This document shows, in pieces, positions 26,387 to 35,424 of a stretch of 64,000 nt of DNA. A program made the translations under genes and the position numbers. Source of the DNA: Vibrio hepatarius. GTDB lineage: Bacteria; Pseudomonadota; Gammaproteobacteria; Enterobacterales; Vibrionaceae. The stretch spans positions 124,001-188,000 of the forward strand of contig NZ_LHPI01000012.1 in the NCBI RefSeq assembly GCF_001274785.1, read 5' to 3'. How positions within the stretch are numbered: position 1 is the stretch's first letter; every line of letters begins with the position of its first letter. The notes below the pieces were generated by a model that saw only the letters and a program-made list of their open reading frames with translations, had not been told where the DNA came from and made no database searches.

Positions 26387-27241
26387 TTACTTTCGATTGA
26401 ATATTTCGAACTCGTTGAAGGTATTCTCTATGCGGCTAAAGCGTTGGTCTTTATCTGCGTGAATAGACATTCCTTTGATCAACAATTCGATTAAAGAAAA
26501 GCCTGATGTGCGGTTATTGAACAGACCGTCACTATGGCTGGCGACCGAGAATTGAATATCTGAGTAAGAGACAAACGGGTTCACCTGTTGGTCGGTGAGG
26601 ACAATGATCTTGCCTCCATACTGATGAAACCAACGTACGCAACGCACGGTAATACTGGAAAAACGGTGGTAAGAGATCGCCAACAAGGTGTCATTCTCAT
26701 CTACGTCAACCAATTGGTGAGGCAAAGTCGATGCATCAGCTTTAAGCAGCACCACGTCTTTGCGCAAATATCTCGCGAGGAGATAGAAGTAATTTGAAAG
26801 CGCTTCAGCAGAGGCACTGCCCATAACATACAACTTGCCTTTCGGGTTTAAAAGGCAGTTAACCGCGTTATCAACATCATGTGGAGAAAGCGTACGATAC
26901 GTTTCTTCCATGTTGTTCATTACTTCTTCAAAGTGCTGGCTGAGCAAACCTTCTTGAGGATGAACCGACTGTGAGCTGTGGCAGCGTTCAATCGGCGTGG
27001 TTAACTCTTGTACCAAATCTTGAGAAACCAGCTTCTTGAACTGGATAAAGCCACTAAAACCTAAACGGTTGAGGAAGCGCCCGAGTGTTGCTTTGCCCAC
27101 GCCGATGTTTTTGCACAGCTCATCCATCTTGGCAAACGGCAACATGGGAAAGTTTTTGATGAAATAGCTGACGATTAGCTTCTCTGTCGGTGTAAGAGAG
27201 CCAATATCATTGACGCTATCGATAAATTCCTGCTTATTCAT
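26387..27241 (-). CDS. RpiR/MurR-family transcriptional regulator
   Basis: 284 residues: an N-terminal RpiR helix-turn-helix (1-77; LTPTEKLIVSYFI, then GVGKATLGRFLNRLGFSGFIQFKKLV) and a C-terminal SIS domain (about 125-260; LYVMGSASAEALSNYFYLLARYLRKDVV). SIS-domain regulators sense sugar phosphates. It sits upstream of [12 protein letters not shown] on the same strand, so it probably regulates that operon. The ligand is not visible. Confidence 0.92.
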   Translation of the reverse strand: MNKQEFIDSVNDIGSLTPTEKLIVSYFIKNFPMLPFAKMDELCKNIGVGKATLGRFLNRLGFSGFIQFKKLVSQDLVQELTTPIERCHSSQSVHPQEGLLSQHFEEVMNNMEETYRTLSPHDVDNAVNCLLNPKGKLYVMGSASAEALSNYFYLLARYLRKDVVLLKADASTLPHQLVDVDENDTLLAISYHRFSSITVRCVRWFHQYGGKIIVLTDQQVNPFVSYSDIQFSVASHSDGLFNNRTSGFSLIELLIKGMSIHADKDQRFSRIENTFNEFEIFNRK

Positions 27242-27865
27242 CGTTTTCCCATAGTTTAGTTTCTATGGGATAATTTTCCTGCCAATATAATGAGACCTTC
27301 AAGGGAATATATTTTTCCCATGATTAAAATGTGATTAAAGTGGGAAAAGATCTTTAAATAAACAATATCACTACGAATTATCAATATTTTTCACTCAAAA
27401 TTATTCGTAAAAATAAATGGCGAATAATGTTTATATTTTTACTCGGGTATTTTTATCGAGAATAAATAAAAACCGAATAATAAAAGCGTTGGTTGAGACT
27501 GAGCTGAACTTTTTCACGATGTTCGTCTCTGGATTTCGCGACTGACACGCTTCTTAGAAGTTAACATGCACGTCCTGATCTGCGTTTATCCGACGCGGCA
27601 TTTGCTCACTGGTGTCGTTTGCTTGTCGTTAGTTACTGAATCGTAATTACTTTTGAAGATGGCTTGAAGACATGGCGCTCATGACTGGCGAAAGCTCTAG
27701 AGGAGCAAGATGTTTAGATACAATTGATACTCAATAAATCGTCGAAAAATTTTTAAAGATGGCTAAAATGTCTGCCGGCAATCGGATGAGAAGTATTCTA
27801 ACGACACCATTTACTCACGGTTGCTGTATTTAGTCATGCTACACCCATCCCCTGAGGAAGTTACA
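27242..27865. other. 624-base spacer between rpiR and sua5
   Basis: Divergent promoter region. The first half is very AT-rich with runs of A and T. No gene, conserved RNA or clear operator was recognised. Confidence 0.5.
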
Positions 27866-28828
27866 TTGAACACGCTACACCTTTCAGCACGCGAACAAAA
27901 AGACATTGAACAAGCTAAGCAGATCTTAGCGAGCGGTGAACTTGTCGCGATTCCAACCGAAACGGTTTACGGTCTTGCCGCTGATGCAGCAAACCCAGAA
28001 GCCGTGAAGAAGATCTTCGCCGCGAAAGGACGTCCAGCGAATCACCCACTGATTGTTCATATTGGTAGCGTCGAGCAGTTGACCGATTGGACGACAGACA
28101 TTCCAAGCGAAGCGTATACGATCGCTAGCGCTTACTGGCCAGGCCCTGTCACTTTATTGTTAAACAAAGCGCCTCAAGCAACGCCAGTTGTGACGGGTGG
28201 ACTAGATACCATCGGGATTCGTATGCCAGCGCATGATGTGTTCAGTACTCTGCTCCAATCTTCCGGTATGGCGGTCGCGGCTCCTTCGGCGAACCCATAT
28301 AAAAAGCTCAGCCCAACTTCCGCCGAGCATGTATTGAATTCTCTGGGCGGTAAGATCGCAGCGGTATTGGATGGTGGTGATTGTGCCCACGGTTTGGAAT
28401 CAACCATTATCGACTTGACGCAAAAGCCATTCCGAATTTTGCGTACTGGTCCAATTACTGCGGCGCAATTGTCAGAGACTCTGGGAGAAGAAGTGCTGTC
28501 TCCGAAAGCCCATTCGGTTGCCGTGCCGGGCAATGTGACCAGTCATTACCAACCGAATACCAAAGTCCGTTTGGTGGATGCTGAGAACCTGCCTGAGACT
28601 AACGGCAACAAAATTGCTTATCTGCATTTAACACCTCTAGTGGCCAGCGCCGAGTTCACCGCTAAGCAGATGCCGAGCGATGTCGCACAGTACTCGCACG
28701 ACCTCTACCGCTCACTAGACGACGCGGACAAATGGCAATGTGACGAGATCTGGGTGGAGCGCCCTCCTGTCACCGAAGAGTGGTTTGCGGTGCACGATCG
28801 TTTGAATCGCGCCCAATCAAAACTCTAA
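27866..28828 (+). CDS. L-threonylcarbamoyladenylate synthase (Sua5/YwlC)
   Basis: 320 residues. The N-terminal YrdC domain carries IPTETVYGLAADA near residue 35 and KGRPANHPLIVHI near 60, the ATP/Thr-binding motifs. The C-terminal Sua5 domain begins near 200. It makes threonylcarbamoyl-AMP for t6A37 in tRNA. The start is TTG at 27866, because GAGGAAG lies five bases before it; an ATG at 27821 has no such site. The longer Sua5 form with the extra domain is used here rather than the short TsaC. Confidence 0.93.
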   Translation: MNTLHLSAREQKDIEQAKQILASGELVAIPTETVYGLAADAANPEAVKKIFAAKGRPANHPLIVHIGSVEQLTDWTTDIPSEAYTIASAYWPGPVTLLLNKAPQATPVVTGGLDTIGIRMPAHDVFSTLLQSSGMAVAAPSANPYKKLSPTSAEHVLNSLGGKIAAVLDGGDCAHGLESTIIDLTQKPFRILRTGPITAAQLSETLGEEVLSPKAHSVAVPGNVTSHYQPNTKVRLVDAENLPETNGNKIAYLHLTPLVASAEFTAKQMPSDVAQYSHDLYRSLDDADKWQCDEIWVERPPVTEEWFAVHDRLNRAQSKL

Positions 28829-28839
28829 TATCAAAAAAC

Positions 28840-28872
28840 AAAAAGCCGGGAGACCTATACTCCCGGCTTTTT
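28840..28872. terminator. Bidirectional terminator between sua5 and the diguanylate cyclase
   Basis: AAAAAGCCGGGAG and CTCCCGGCTTTTT form a 13-bp stem between two convergent genes. Confidence 0.9.
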
Positions 28873-28890
28873 CATTTCAAGTGACTCACA

Positions 28891-31779
28891 CTAGTGTTCA
28901 TTTTCGGCGTAGATTTCCACTCGATTACGCCCACTGCGCTTGGCTTGCAATAACGCGTGATCCGCTTGTTTCACCACTTCTTCGTAGCTTTCTGTGCCTC
29001 GGTTAGTCGATACGCCAATGCTGACAGTCAGCGTTAAATCCTCGGCAACATCAGAAAAATCGCTTTGCTCAATGCGTTGCCTTAAGGCATCGAAGTAGTC
29101 ATAAACATCTTCGCCGTTATACATAATGGTGAACTCTTCGCCGCCCCAACGAGCCACTTTAGACCTGTCTCCAACATATTCAGCTAACGTTTGGGCAATC
29201 GCGACCACCGCCTTATCACCGATAATATGCGAGTACTTATCGTTGATCTTTTTGAAGTAATCGATATCCAGAATCGCAACATAGAACTCTAATTGATTCT
29301 GCCGTGCGTGATTGAATGTCTCATTGAGATGGATATCGAAAGCACGTCGGTTGGGTAAGCGGCTCAAGGCGTCTTCTTTTGAAAGTAGCTCATAGTTTTT
29401 AGCTTGTTTTCTCAGCTCTTTGGTTTGAGCTTCAACCAGCGCTTTTAGTTTGTGTTCGTTTTTTTCGAGCTTATGGATTCTAAAGCGCACCAAGGAAGCG
29501 ATCACAAATAGAACGACAATAAATGCCACAAGTCTAACATCTAGTCTCTGCCAGAATTGTGGCGCAACGGTAAAGCGATAGAGAGGCTTACTGTCTTGCC
29601 ATTCGCTATAAGGATAGCGAGCACTGAGCATCAACTGATACTCACCCGGTGGAAGGTTGGTGTACTCCGCTATCGTCGAGTTGCCCCGATAGACCCAGTC
29701 ACTGTCAAACCCTTGCAGTTTGGTTCGGTATTGCAGGCGATCAGGCATCACAAAACCCAGACCAACATAATCAAACACCACGCGGTGCGTTCCGGCTGGC
29801 GCTTGCCCTAACTCATCTCGGTTAACACTGTTCGAATCAAACGATACTGATTCAAGTACCACCGGGAAACGGTACTGACTGGCGGTAGTCAAACGCTCCG
29901 AGTTAATCGCTGCGACCCCATTGGCGGTAGCAAAATACAGCGTCCCGTCTTGAGCTTTAACCGCCGCTGGATTTGAGCCACCGTTAGCTTGGCTGCTCGC
30001 CATCCCATCGTTTTGATCATAGTGTTCAAATTCAATTTGCGTCGCATCACCATCCGCTACCTGATGCGCAGCTTGGTAGCTAATGCGCCAGATACCTCGG
30101 TTACTCGACAGCCAGAAATAGCCTTGATCGTCTTTGACCACTTGGAAAAATTTATCAATCGGTAGTCCTTGAGGGCGACCCACTAACGCCATTGCACCGT
30201 TACTTTGTTGGTAGCGAATGATGCCGCGGTCTGTAGCGATCCAGACAAAACCCGCTTCGATGTAAAAGCCAAACGCGTACTGCGCTTGTTCCAACTCGTC
30301 TAAGTCCAGAGAGACAAATTGGTCACCGTCGAAATAGCTCACGCCCACGCCGGTGCCGACCCATATTTTGCCAAATTCATCTTCGGCAAGAGACATCACA
30401 TAACTACCATTTAACCCGCCGTGCTCTTTGGTGTAATAGTCGATTGTCTTATCTGGGGACTCTCGAACTAAACCCACAGGCGTACCAAACCAGAGATTCC
30501 CTTTACTGTCTTGCAAAATAGCTCTGACTTCATTCACTGGTAAACCATTGCGCTTATCGAACTCCGGCGTTAGTTCACCGTTATGATAGCGCAGCACACC
30601 GTGTTGGTAAGTGCCGACCAGAATTTGCTCTGATTGCGTGGCCGCAAGACTGAGTACCGAAACCGAATCCGAAATCACCTCTGCGCTGTAGCCAGTTTGG
30701 CTATTCACCACGCTTAAGCCATTGCTGCTGCCTACCAGTAGGCGCTGCGCGTCCAAACCCAACACACTGCGCACATAGTTGCCAACTAACCCCTGACGAG
30801 TGGTAATCGCGACGACCGGCGCTTCTCGCAAACGTATCACGCCACCATTGGTTCCGATCCAAATCCCGCCTTCCATATCTTGAAACCAAGAGAGAATCCG
30901 GTTGTTTGGTAATCCTTTGCTGGCATCAAAAAACTCTAGCCCAACCTGACTGTATCGAGCGACACCATTGTTTACCGTGCCGATCCACACGCAATCCGAG
31001 TTATCCTCTTCAATCACGGTTACGCTGATATTGCGTAGCGCACTATCGATTTCATTTAAACTTTGCCCGTCCCAACGCCAAGCGCCATTGTCTGTGCCCA
31101 ATAATAGATCACCGTTGTTCGCTCTCGATAAGTACTGCACACGTTTAAACTCTGGAGTGGTAATCAATTCCGGTGTCATACCTTGTAAGCGGTACAAACC
31201 TTGCTCTGTCGCCACCAACACCTTTCCTGCGCGACCTTGAGTGATTCGATAAGCAGTCAGATCCTGCAATAACCACTGCTCTTGGCCGTATTCAGCATCA
31301 TCAAGATAAGGTCGATAAACTAACCCTTTCCCCTGAATCGCTAACCAGAGGTTTTTGTTTTCATCCTGATATATATGATTGACCAGGCTCGGTGCGGCAT
31401 CTTGACCAAACCACGTCGCCCCTTGTCTTAAGGTAAAACTGCCGCGCGCGCCACCGACCCAAAGACGATTTCCTTGCTCGGCGGTTAAGGCACGAGAGCC
31501 AGAATCAAGCATGTAGGTCGTTGGACTTCGGTCAAACAACGTAAACTCTAATCCGTTGTATCGAGCCACACCTTCCCAAGTCGCGAACCATAGGTAACCA
31601 TCGTCCGTTTGAGCGATCGCATTGACGCTGTTATGTGGCAAACCGTTGTTCGAGTTCCAAGTTTCGATAAAGTAGTCAGAAAGAAGGGTTGGCTGAGCTG
31701 ATGATTGGGTTGGAATGGCGAACGCAGCGATAAATAACAATCGCCAAGGCAACGCCTGCAACCACAGTTTTATTTTCAT
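28891..31779 (-). CDS. Two-component-type beta-propeller sensor diguanylate cyclase
   Basis: 962 residues. A signal peptide (cleaves near SSAQ) leads into two seven-bladed Reg_prop beta-propellers (about 35-690) with repeats such as GYLWFATWEGVARYNG and GIWIGTNGGVIRL. A Y_Y_Y domain (about 690-760) precedes one membrane helix (about 770-790), a short coiled coil and a GGDEF domain. The active site is intact (GGEEF at 879-883). No RxxD inhibitory site is seen. It should sense a periplasmic ligand and make c-di-GMP. The ligand is unknown; polysaccharides are the usual ligands of such propellers in other bacteria, which is only a suggestion. Confidence 0.93.
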   Translation of the reverse strand: MKIKLWLQALPWRLLFIAAFAIPTQSSAQPTLLSDYFIETWNSNNGLPHNSVNAIAQTDDGYLWFATWEGVARYNGLEFTLFDRSPTTYMLDSGSRALTAEQGNRLWVGGARGSFTLRQGATWFGQDAAPSLVNHIYQDENKNLWLAIQGKGLVYRPYLDDAEYGQEQWLLQDLTAYRITQGRAGKVLVATEQGLYRLQGMTPELITTPEFKRVQYLSRANNGDLLLGTDNGAWRWDGQSLNEIDSALRNISVTVIEEDNSDCVWIGTVNNGVARYSQVGLEFFDASKGLPNNRILSWFQDMEGGIWIGTNGGVIRLREAPVVAITTRQGLVGNYVRSVLGLDAQRLLVGSSNGLSVVNSQTGYSAEVISDSVSVLSLAATQSEQILVGTYQHGVLRYHNGELTPEFDKRNGLPVNEVRAILQDSKGNLWFGTPVGLVRESPDKTIDYYTKEHGGLNGSYVMSLAEDEFGKIWVGTGVGVSYFDGDQFVSLDLDELEQAQYAFGFYIEAGFVWIATDRGIIRYQQSNGAMALVGRPQGLPIDKFFQVVKDDQGYFWLSSNRGIWRISYQAAHQVADGDATQIEFEHYDQNDGMASSQANGGSNPAAVKAQDGTLYFATANGVAAINSERLTTASQYRFPVVLESVSFDSNSVNRDELGQAPAGTHRVVFDYVGLGFVMPDRLQYRTKLQGFDSDWVYRGNSTIAEYTNLPPGEYQLMLSARYPYSEWQDSKPLYRFTVAPQFWQRLDVRLVAFIVVLFVIASLVRFRIHKLEKNEHKLKALVEAQTKELRKQAKNYELLSKEDALSRLPNRRAFDIHLNETFNHARQNQLEFYVAILDIDYFKKINDKYSHIIGDKAVVAIAQTLAEYVGDRSKVARWGGEEFTIMYNGEDVYDYFDALRQRIEQSDFSDVAEDLTLTVSIGVSTNRGTESYEEVVKQADHALLQAKRSGRNRVEIYAENEH

Positions 31780-32127
31780 TTAAAGTCACTGACTCCGGCT
31801 GAAATGAGAAGAGTAGAAAGCTAATTTCATATTGATAAGGTGAATATAATTTATCTCTGATATAGCAACAACGTTTGACGTATGCAATTCACTATCTAGT
31901 AAATATCTACTCACGCCAATGTGACTAAAATCTCATTTATTGCACAATCCAAAGAATAAAACTGTACACCTTTTAATCTTTGCGTGATCTTGGTTCATAG
32001 ATTATCTGCAACGAAGAGTCGAAGATTCATTGGTTATTTTTACAGAACGGCTCCCCTCTCCCATTTCTTGTTTGCCAGTTATGCTAGAGATAATAGCCAA
32101 TGGGTTAAAGCACATCAGGAAGGCAAT
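31780..32127. other. 348-base divergent spacer
   Basis: AT-rich spacer between the propeller cyclase and the beta-CASP gene. The upstream in-frame reading to 31984 is probably not translated. No distinctive sites recognised. Confidence 0.5.
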
Positions 32128-33462
32128 ATGGAAGTCATCCACCACGGTGGTAAAGATACTGTTACAGGCTCATGCCATGAACTACGAGCAGGCAGACAAA
32201 CAATTCTGATCGATTGCGGATTGTTTCAAGGCGTTGACGACAGACCACTTGAAATCGACTTCACCACGAGTCTGATTGACGCCCTACTGCTCACGCATAC
32301 CCACATCGACCATATCGGTCGCTTGCCTTGGTTACTCGCCTCCGGATTTAACCAACCGATCTATTGCAGCGCGGCAACCGCCGAGCTCGTACCTTTGATG
32401 CTCGAAGACGGTTTGAAAATACAGCAAGGTTTAACCTCACGCGAAGCAGCGCATGTTATTAAAAGCATCACCAAGCTGATTCATGCCAAGAGTTATGGTG
32501 AATGGTTTGCCCTACCCTCAAAGATTTCTGAGCAACCACAATCTGACACGCTTTACGCGCGATTTCAGCCAGCTGGGCATATCTTAGGGTCCGCTTACGT
32601 TGAGATTCGCTTGCCAAACCAAGAGGTCGTGGTCTTTTCTGGTGACTTAGGTCCGAGCAACACTCCACTACTGCCCGATCCTGTTTCTCCTCAGCGGGCG
32701 GACTACTTGTACATTGAATCCACTTATGGCGATGCAGAACACGAAGACATTGCTGCGCGGGGAGAGCGCCTAAAAGCCATCATTGACCGCTCATTAGCGG
32801 ACGGCGGCACGATTTTGATTCCTGCGTTCAGTGTCGGTAGAACGCAAGAGCTGCTATTTGATATTGAACAGTTGGTTTTCACTCACCAACTCGACGCCAA
32901 TCTGCCGATCATTCTCGACTCACCAATGGCGCAAAAAGTGACCGAATCCTACCGGCACTTCAAACAACTTTGGGGGCAAGAAGCCAAACAGCGCTTGAGT
33001 ATGAAACGCCACCCTTTAGCCTTTGATCAATGTGTCACGGTTGATGACCATCGCAGCCACTTAAAGTTGGTCAATCGTTTGAAGTCAACGGGGGAAGCGG
33101 CGATCGTGGTTGCTGCTTCGGGAATGTGTCAGGGCGGGCGGATTATGGATTACCTTAAAGCTTTGCTGCCAGACGAGCGGACCGACCTGTTGATTGCTGG
33201 CTACCAAGCCGAAGGGACACTGGGGAAAGAAATCCAATCAGGCGCAATGCTGGTTGAAATCGACAATGAAGAAGTGGAAGTCAACGCCCGAATCCATACG
33301 ATGTCCGGCTACTCAGCGCACGCTGATAAACACGACTTACTGCGCTTTATTCAAGGCATCGCGGACAAACCTAAAGCCATCCATTTGATCCATGGAGAGC
33401 CTGAAACCCAGCAACGTTTTGCCGCAGAGCTTCGCCAACTTGGTTATCACGTTGAAGAGTAA
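32128..33462 (+). CDS. MBL-fold beta-CASP RNase-like exonuclease
   Basis: 444 residues. The metallo-beta-lactamase motif HTHIDH is at 57-62, and SGDLG near 170, IPAFSVGRTQELL near 235 and a C-terminal RMMBL-like GYSAHADKHDL with LIHGE complete a beta-CASP nuclease. Members act as RNA 5'-3' or endonucleases (CPSF/KH family, RNase J relatives). The ATG at 32128 has AGGAAGG upstream; a 48-codon extension to 31984 lacks this. The RNA target is unknown. It ends at a 11-bp hairpin shared with the convergent MBL gene. Confidence 0.87.
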   Translation: MEVIHHGGKDTVTGSCHELRAGRQTILIDCGLFQGVDDRPLEIDFTTSLIDALLLTHTHIDHIGRLPWLLASGFNQPIYCSAATAELVPLMLEDGLKIQQGLTSREAAHVIKSITKLIHAKSYGEWFALPSKISEQPQSDTLYARFQPAGHILGSAYVEIRLPNQEVVVFSGDLGPSNTPLLPDPVSPQRADYLYIESTYGDAEHEDIAARGERLKAIIDRSLADGGTILIPAFSVGRTQELLFDIEQLVFTHQLDANLPIILDSPMAQKVTESYRHFKQLWGQEAKQRLSMKRHPLAFDQCVTVDDHRSHLKLVNRLKSTGEAAIVVAASGMCQGGRIMDYLKALLPDERTDLLIAGYQAEGTLGKEIQSGAMLVEIDNEEVEVNARIHTMSGYSAHADKHDLLRFIQGIADKPKAIHLIHGEPETQQRFAAELRQLGYHVEE

Positions 33463-33476
33463 AGTATACGAAACGA

Positions 33477-33503
33477 TCCTGCTGATATTTGATATCAGCA
33501 GGA
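33477..33503. terminator. Convergent hairpin between the two MBL-fold genes
   Basis: TCCTGCTGATA and TATCAGCAGGA form an 11-bp stem with a 5-base loop. There is no T run on either strand. Confidence 0.6.
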
Positions 33504-33516
33504 ACTCAGAGCGAGA

Positions 33517-34377
33517 TTACCACTTCGCTTCTTTCATATGGACTTGCGCGCCAAGCTCTAGGCTAAAATCGGAAGCGAGTTCGGGATAGTATTCACTCAT
33601 CGCATCGATGAGTGCCGCGCTGTTTTTACTGCTGTTTTTTGCCGAGACAAAACGTTCAATCCAAGTGTGCGTGTAGCTGATGTTGCTCGCGTCCAGTTTG
33701 CCAGATGCTGTCATGTGGCCTGGGACAACAAATTTTGGCTTAAGGGATTGCATCTCTTCCAACTGCGCCAACCAAGCGTCAACCTCGGCGTCACTTTGGG
33801 TATCTGCCATCCAAACATGCATCCCTTCAACAATACCAACGTTGCCTAAAATTGCCTTTTCACTCGGCACCCACAAGTATGGTCGATGTGCCAACACGCC
33901 TTGTGTACCACGGATTTCGATTTTCGCATCATCCACCATCAAACTATCTGCTTTTAGTACCTCAGGCAGTTTTGGATTTTGCGGTGCGTTTAAACCCATT
34001 TTCGGTCCCCAAAAACTGATTTTCTTTTCTAGTTTTTTAGCGATCGCTTCACGTACCGCCGCCGTAGTCACGACGTGTGCTTCAGGGAAAATCTCCAGCA
34101 GTTGTGACGCACCAAAATAGTAGTCTGGATCCGCTTGGCTAATAAAAATCGTTTTTAGAGGCTTACCCGCATCAAGCACTTTTGCTGCAATACGCAGTGC
34201 GTCAGCGCGAGTAAAGCCAGTGTCGATCAGCAGGCTTTCTGTCTCGCCGACGACCAAAGTCGAGGTAACGTTAAAGCTGTGTTCATCCGCGTTATAGACG
34301 TCAAAGGTTAAGTCCGTTTTCGCCATCGCCGCAGTAGAGGTCGCCATTAATAAAGCTAGTGTAGTTAGCGCTTTCAT
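33517..34377 (-). CDS. Secreted MBL-fold protein with a lost metal motif
   Basis: 286 residues. A signal peptide (MKALTTLALLMATSTAAMA) sends it to the periplasm. The fold is MBL-like: LVVGETESLLIDTGF, then ISQADPDYYFG at about 79-89 where hydrolases have THxHxDHxxG; the histidines are replaced (SQADPDY). A later PGHM is kept. It may therefore bind metal differently or be non-catalytic. The ATG at 34377 has AGGAAT upstream. It is divergent from a LysR gene by about 108 bases and is probably its target. Confidence 0.78.
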   Translation of the reverse strand: MKALTTLALLMATSTAAMAKTDLTFDVYNADEHSFNVTSTLVVGETESLLIDTGFTRADALRIAAKVLDAGKPLKTIFISQADPDYYFGASQLLEIFPEAHVVTTAAVREAIAKKLEKKISFWGPKMGLNAPQNPKLPEVLKADSLMVDDAKIEIRGTQGVLAHRPYLWVPSEKAILGNVGIVEGMHVWMADTQSDAEVDAWLAQLEEMQSLKPKFVVPGHMTASGKLDASNISYTHTWIERFVSAKNSSKNSAALIDAMSEYYPELASDFSLELGAQVHMKEAKW

Positions 34378-34485
34378 TTGTTTATTCCTAATCATGTTGT
34401 GTGCTGTAAGCGCATAGTAGAGGGTGGATTTATTTCGAAAAAGAGCCTATTGTTTTCATCATTATTTCATAATTCGAACATATCG

Positions 34486-35367
34486 ATGGATAGACTCACT
34501 GCAGTGAAAGTGCTGCTGGATGTAGCACAGACCGAAAGCTTTACCGCGACATCAGAGCGCTTAGACATCTCTCGGCCTATGGTAACCCGAAACGTCGAAG
34601 CGGTTGAAAACTGGCTTGGCGCGCGGCTGTTGCAACGAACAACCCGTAAGGTATCGCTCACCAGTGTTGGGGAGCAAATGCTGCCAGAGTTACAGCGCTG
34701 GGTGGAGCAAGCCCTGCTGATTGAAGAGAATCTGATGCCGAAACAAAGCCTACAAGGTTTCGTTCGTATTTCGGTCAGTATGTCGTTTGGCTTTTCGATG
34801 TTGATGCCAGCGTTGCAACAATTCCGCCAGCAATATCCGGGCATCAAGATCGATATCGACGCTCAGGACCGCGCGGTCGATATGGTCAGTGAGCGCATCG
34901 ATTTGGCGATTCGTACTACCAATGACCCTGACCCAGCATTGGTCGGGCGCTGCTTTGCGATTTGCCACTCTAAACTGGTTGCATCTCCAGAATACTTGGC
35001 GTCGCATCCAGAGATCGCCCACCCAACAGACTTAACCAAGCACCGCTGTTTGGGTTACAAAAACTTTGGCCGCCATGTTTGGCAATTGACCAAAGGTGAA
35101 CAAAAACACGATGTGGAAGTGTCGTGTGATATTAGCGCCAATGAAGCAACGGTATTACTGCACGGCTCAATTGCTGGGCTGGGCGTTTCGATGCAACCGG
35201 AATACTTGGCTGATGAAAAAATTGCACGCGGCGAGCTCAACTGGGTACTACCCGATTGGCAGCTCACCAGCTTAAAAATGTATCTACTTTATCCCTCGCG
35301 AAAACACTTAGCTCATCCAGTCCGAGCACTGATCGACTTTCTCGTCCAATATTTTAAGATGGATTAA
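34486..35367 (+). CDS. LysR-family transcriptional regulator
   Basis: 293 residues. The N-terminal winged helix-turn-helix (TAVKVLLDVAQTESFTATSERLDISRPMVTRNVEAVENWLGARLLQRTTRKV) precedes an effector-binding domain (about 90-290). The start at 34486 (MDRLTAV) is the family start; the frame is open upstream to 34378 but overlaps the promoter of the MBL gene. Divergence from that gene is the typical LysR target arrangement. Confidence 0.92.
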   Translation: MDRLTAVKVLLDVAQTESFTATSERLDISRPMVTRNVEAVENWLGARLLQRTTRKVSLTSVGEQMLPELQRWVEQALLIEENLMPKQSLQGFVRISVSMSFGFSMLMPALQQFRQQYPGIKIDIDAQDRAVDMVSERIDLAIRTTNDPDPALVGRCFAICHSKLVASPEYLASHPEIAHPTDLTKHRCLGYKNFGRHVWQLTKGEQKHDVEVSCDISANEATVLLHGSIAGLGVSMQPEYLADEKIARGELNWVLPDWQLTSLKMYLLYPSRKHLAHPVRALIDFLVQYFKMD

Positions 35368-35424
35368 GAATCCGTTTTGTTTGTGTTAGGCTAATTTTAA
35401 TGCTGTAAAAAATGGAACACTGTT

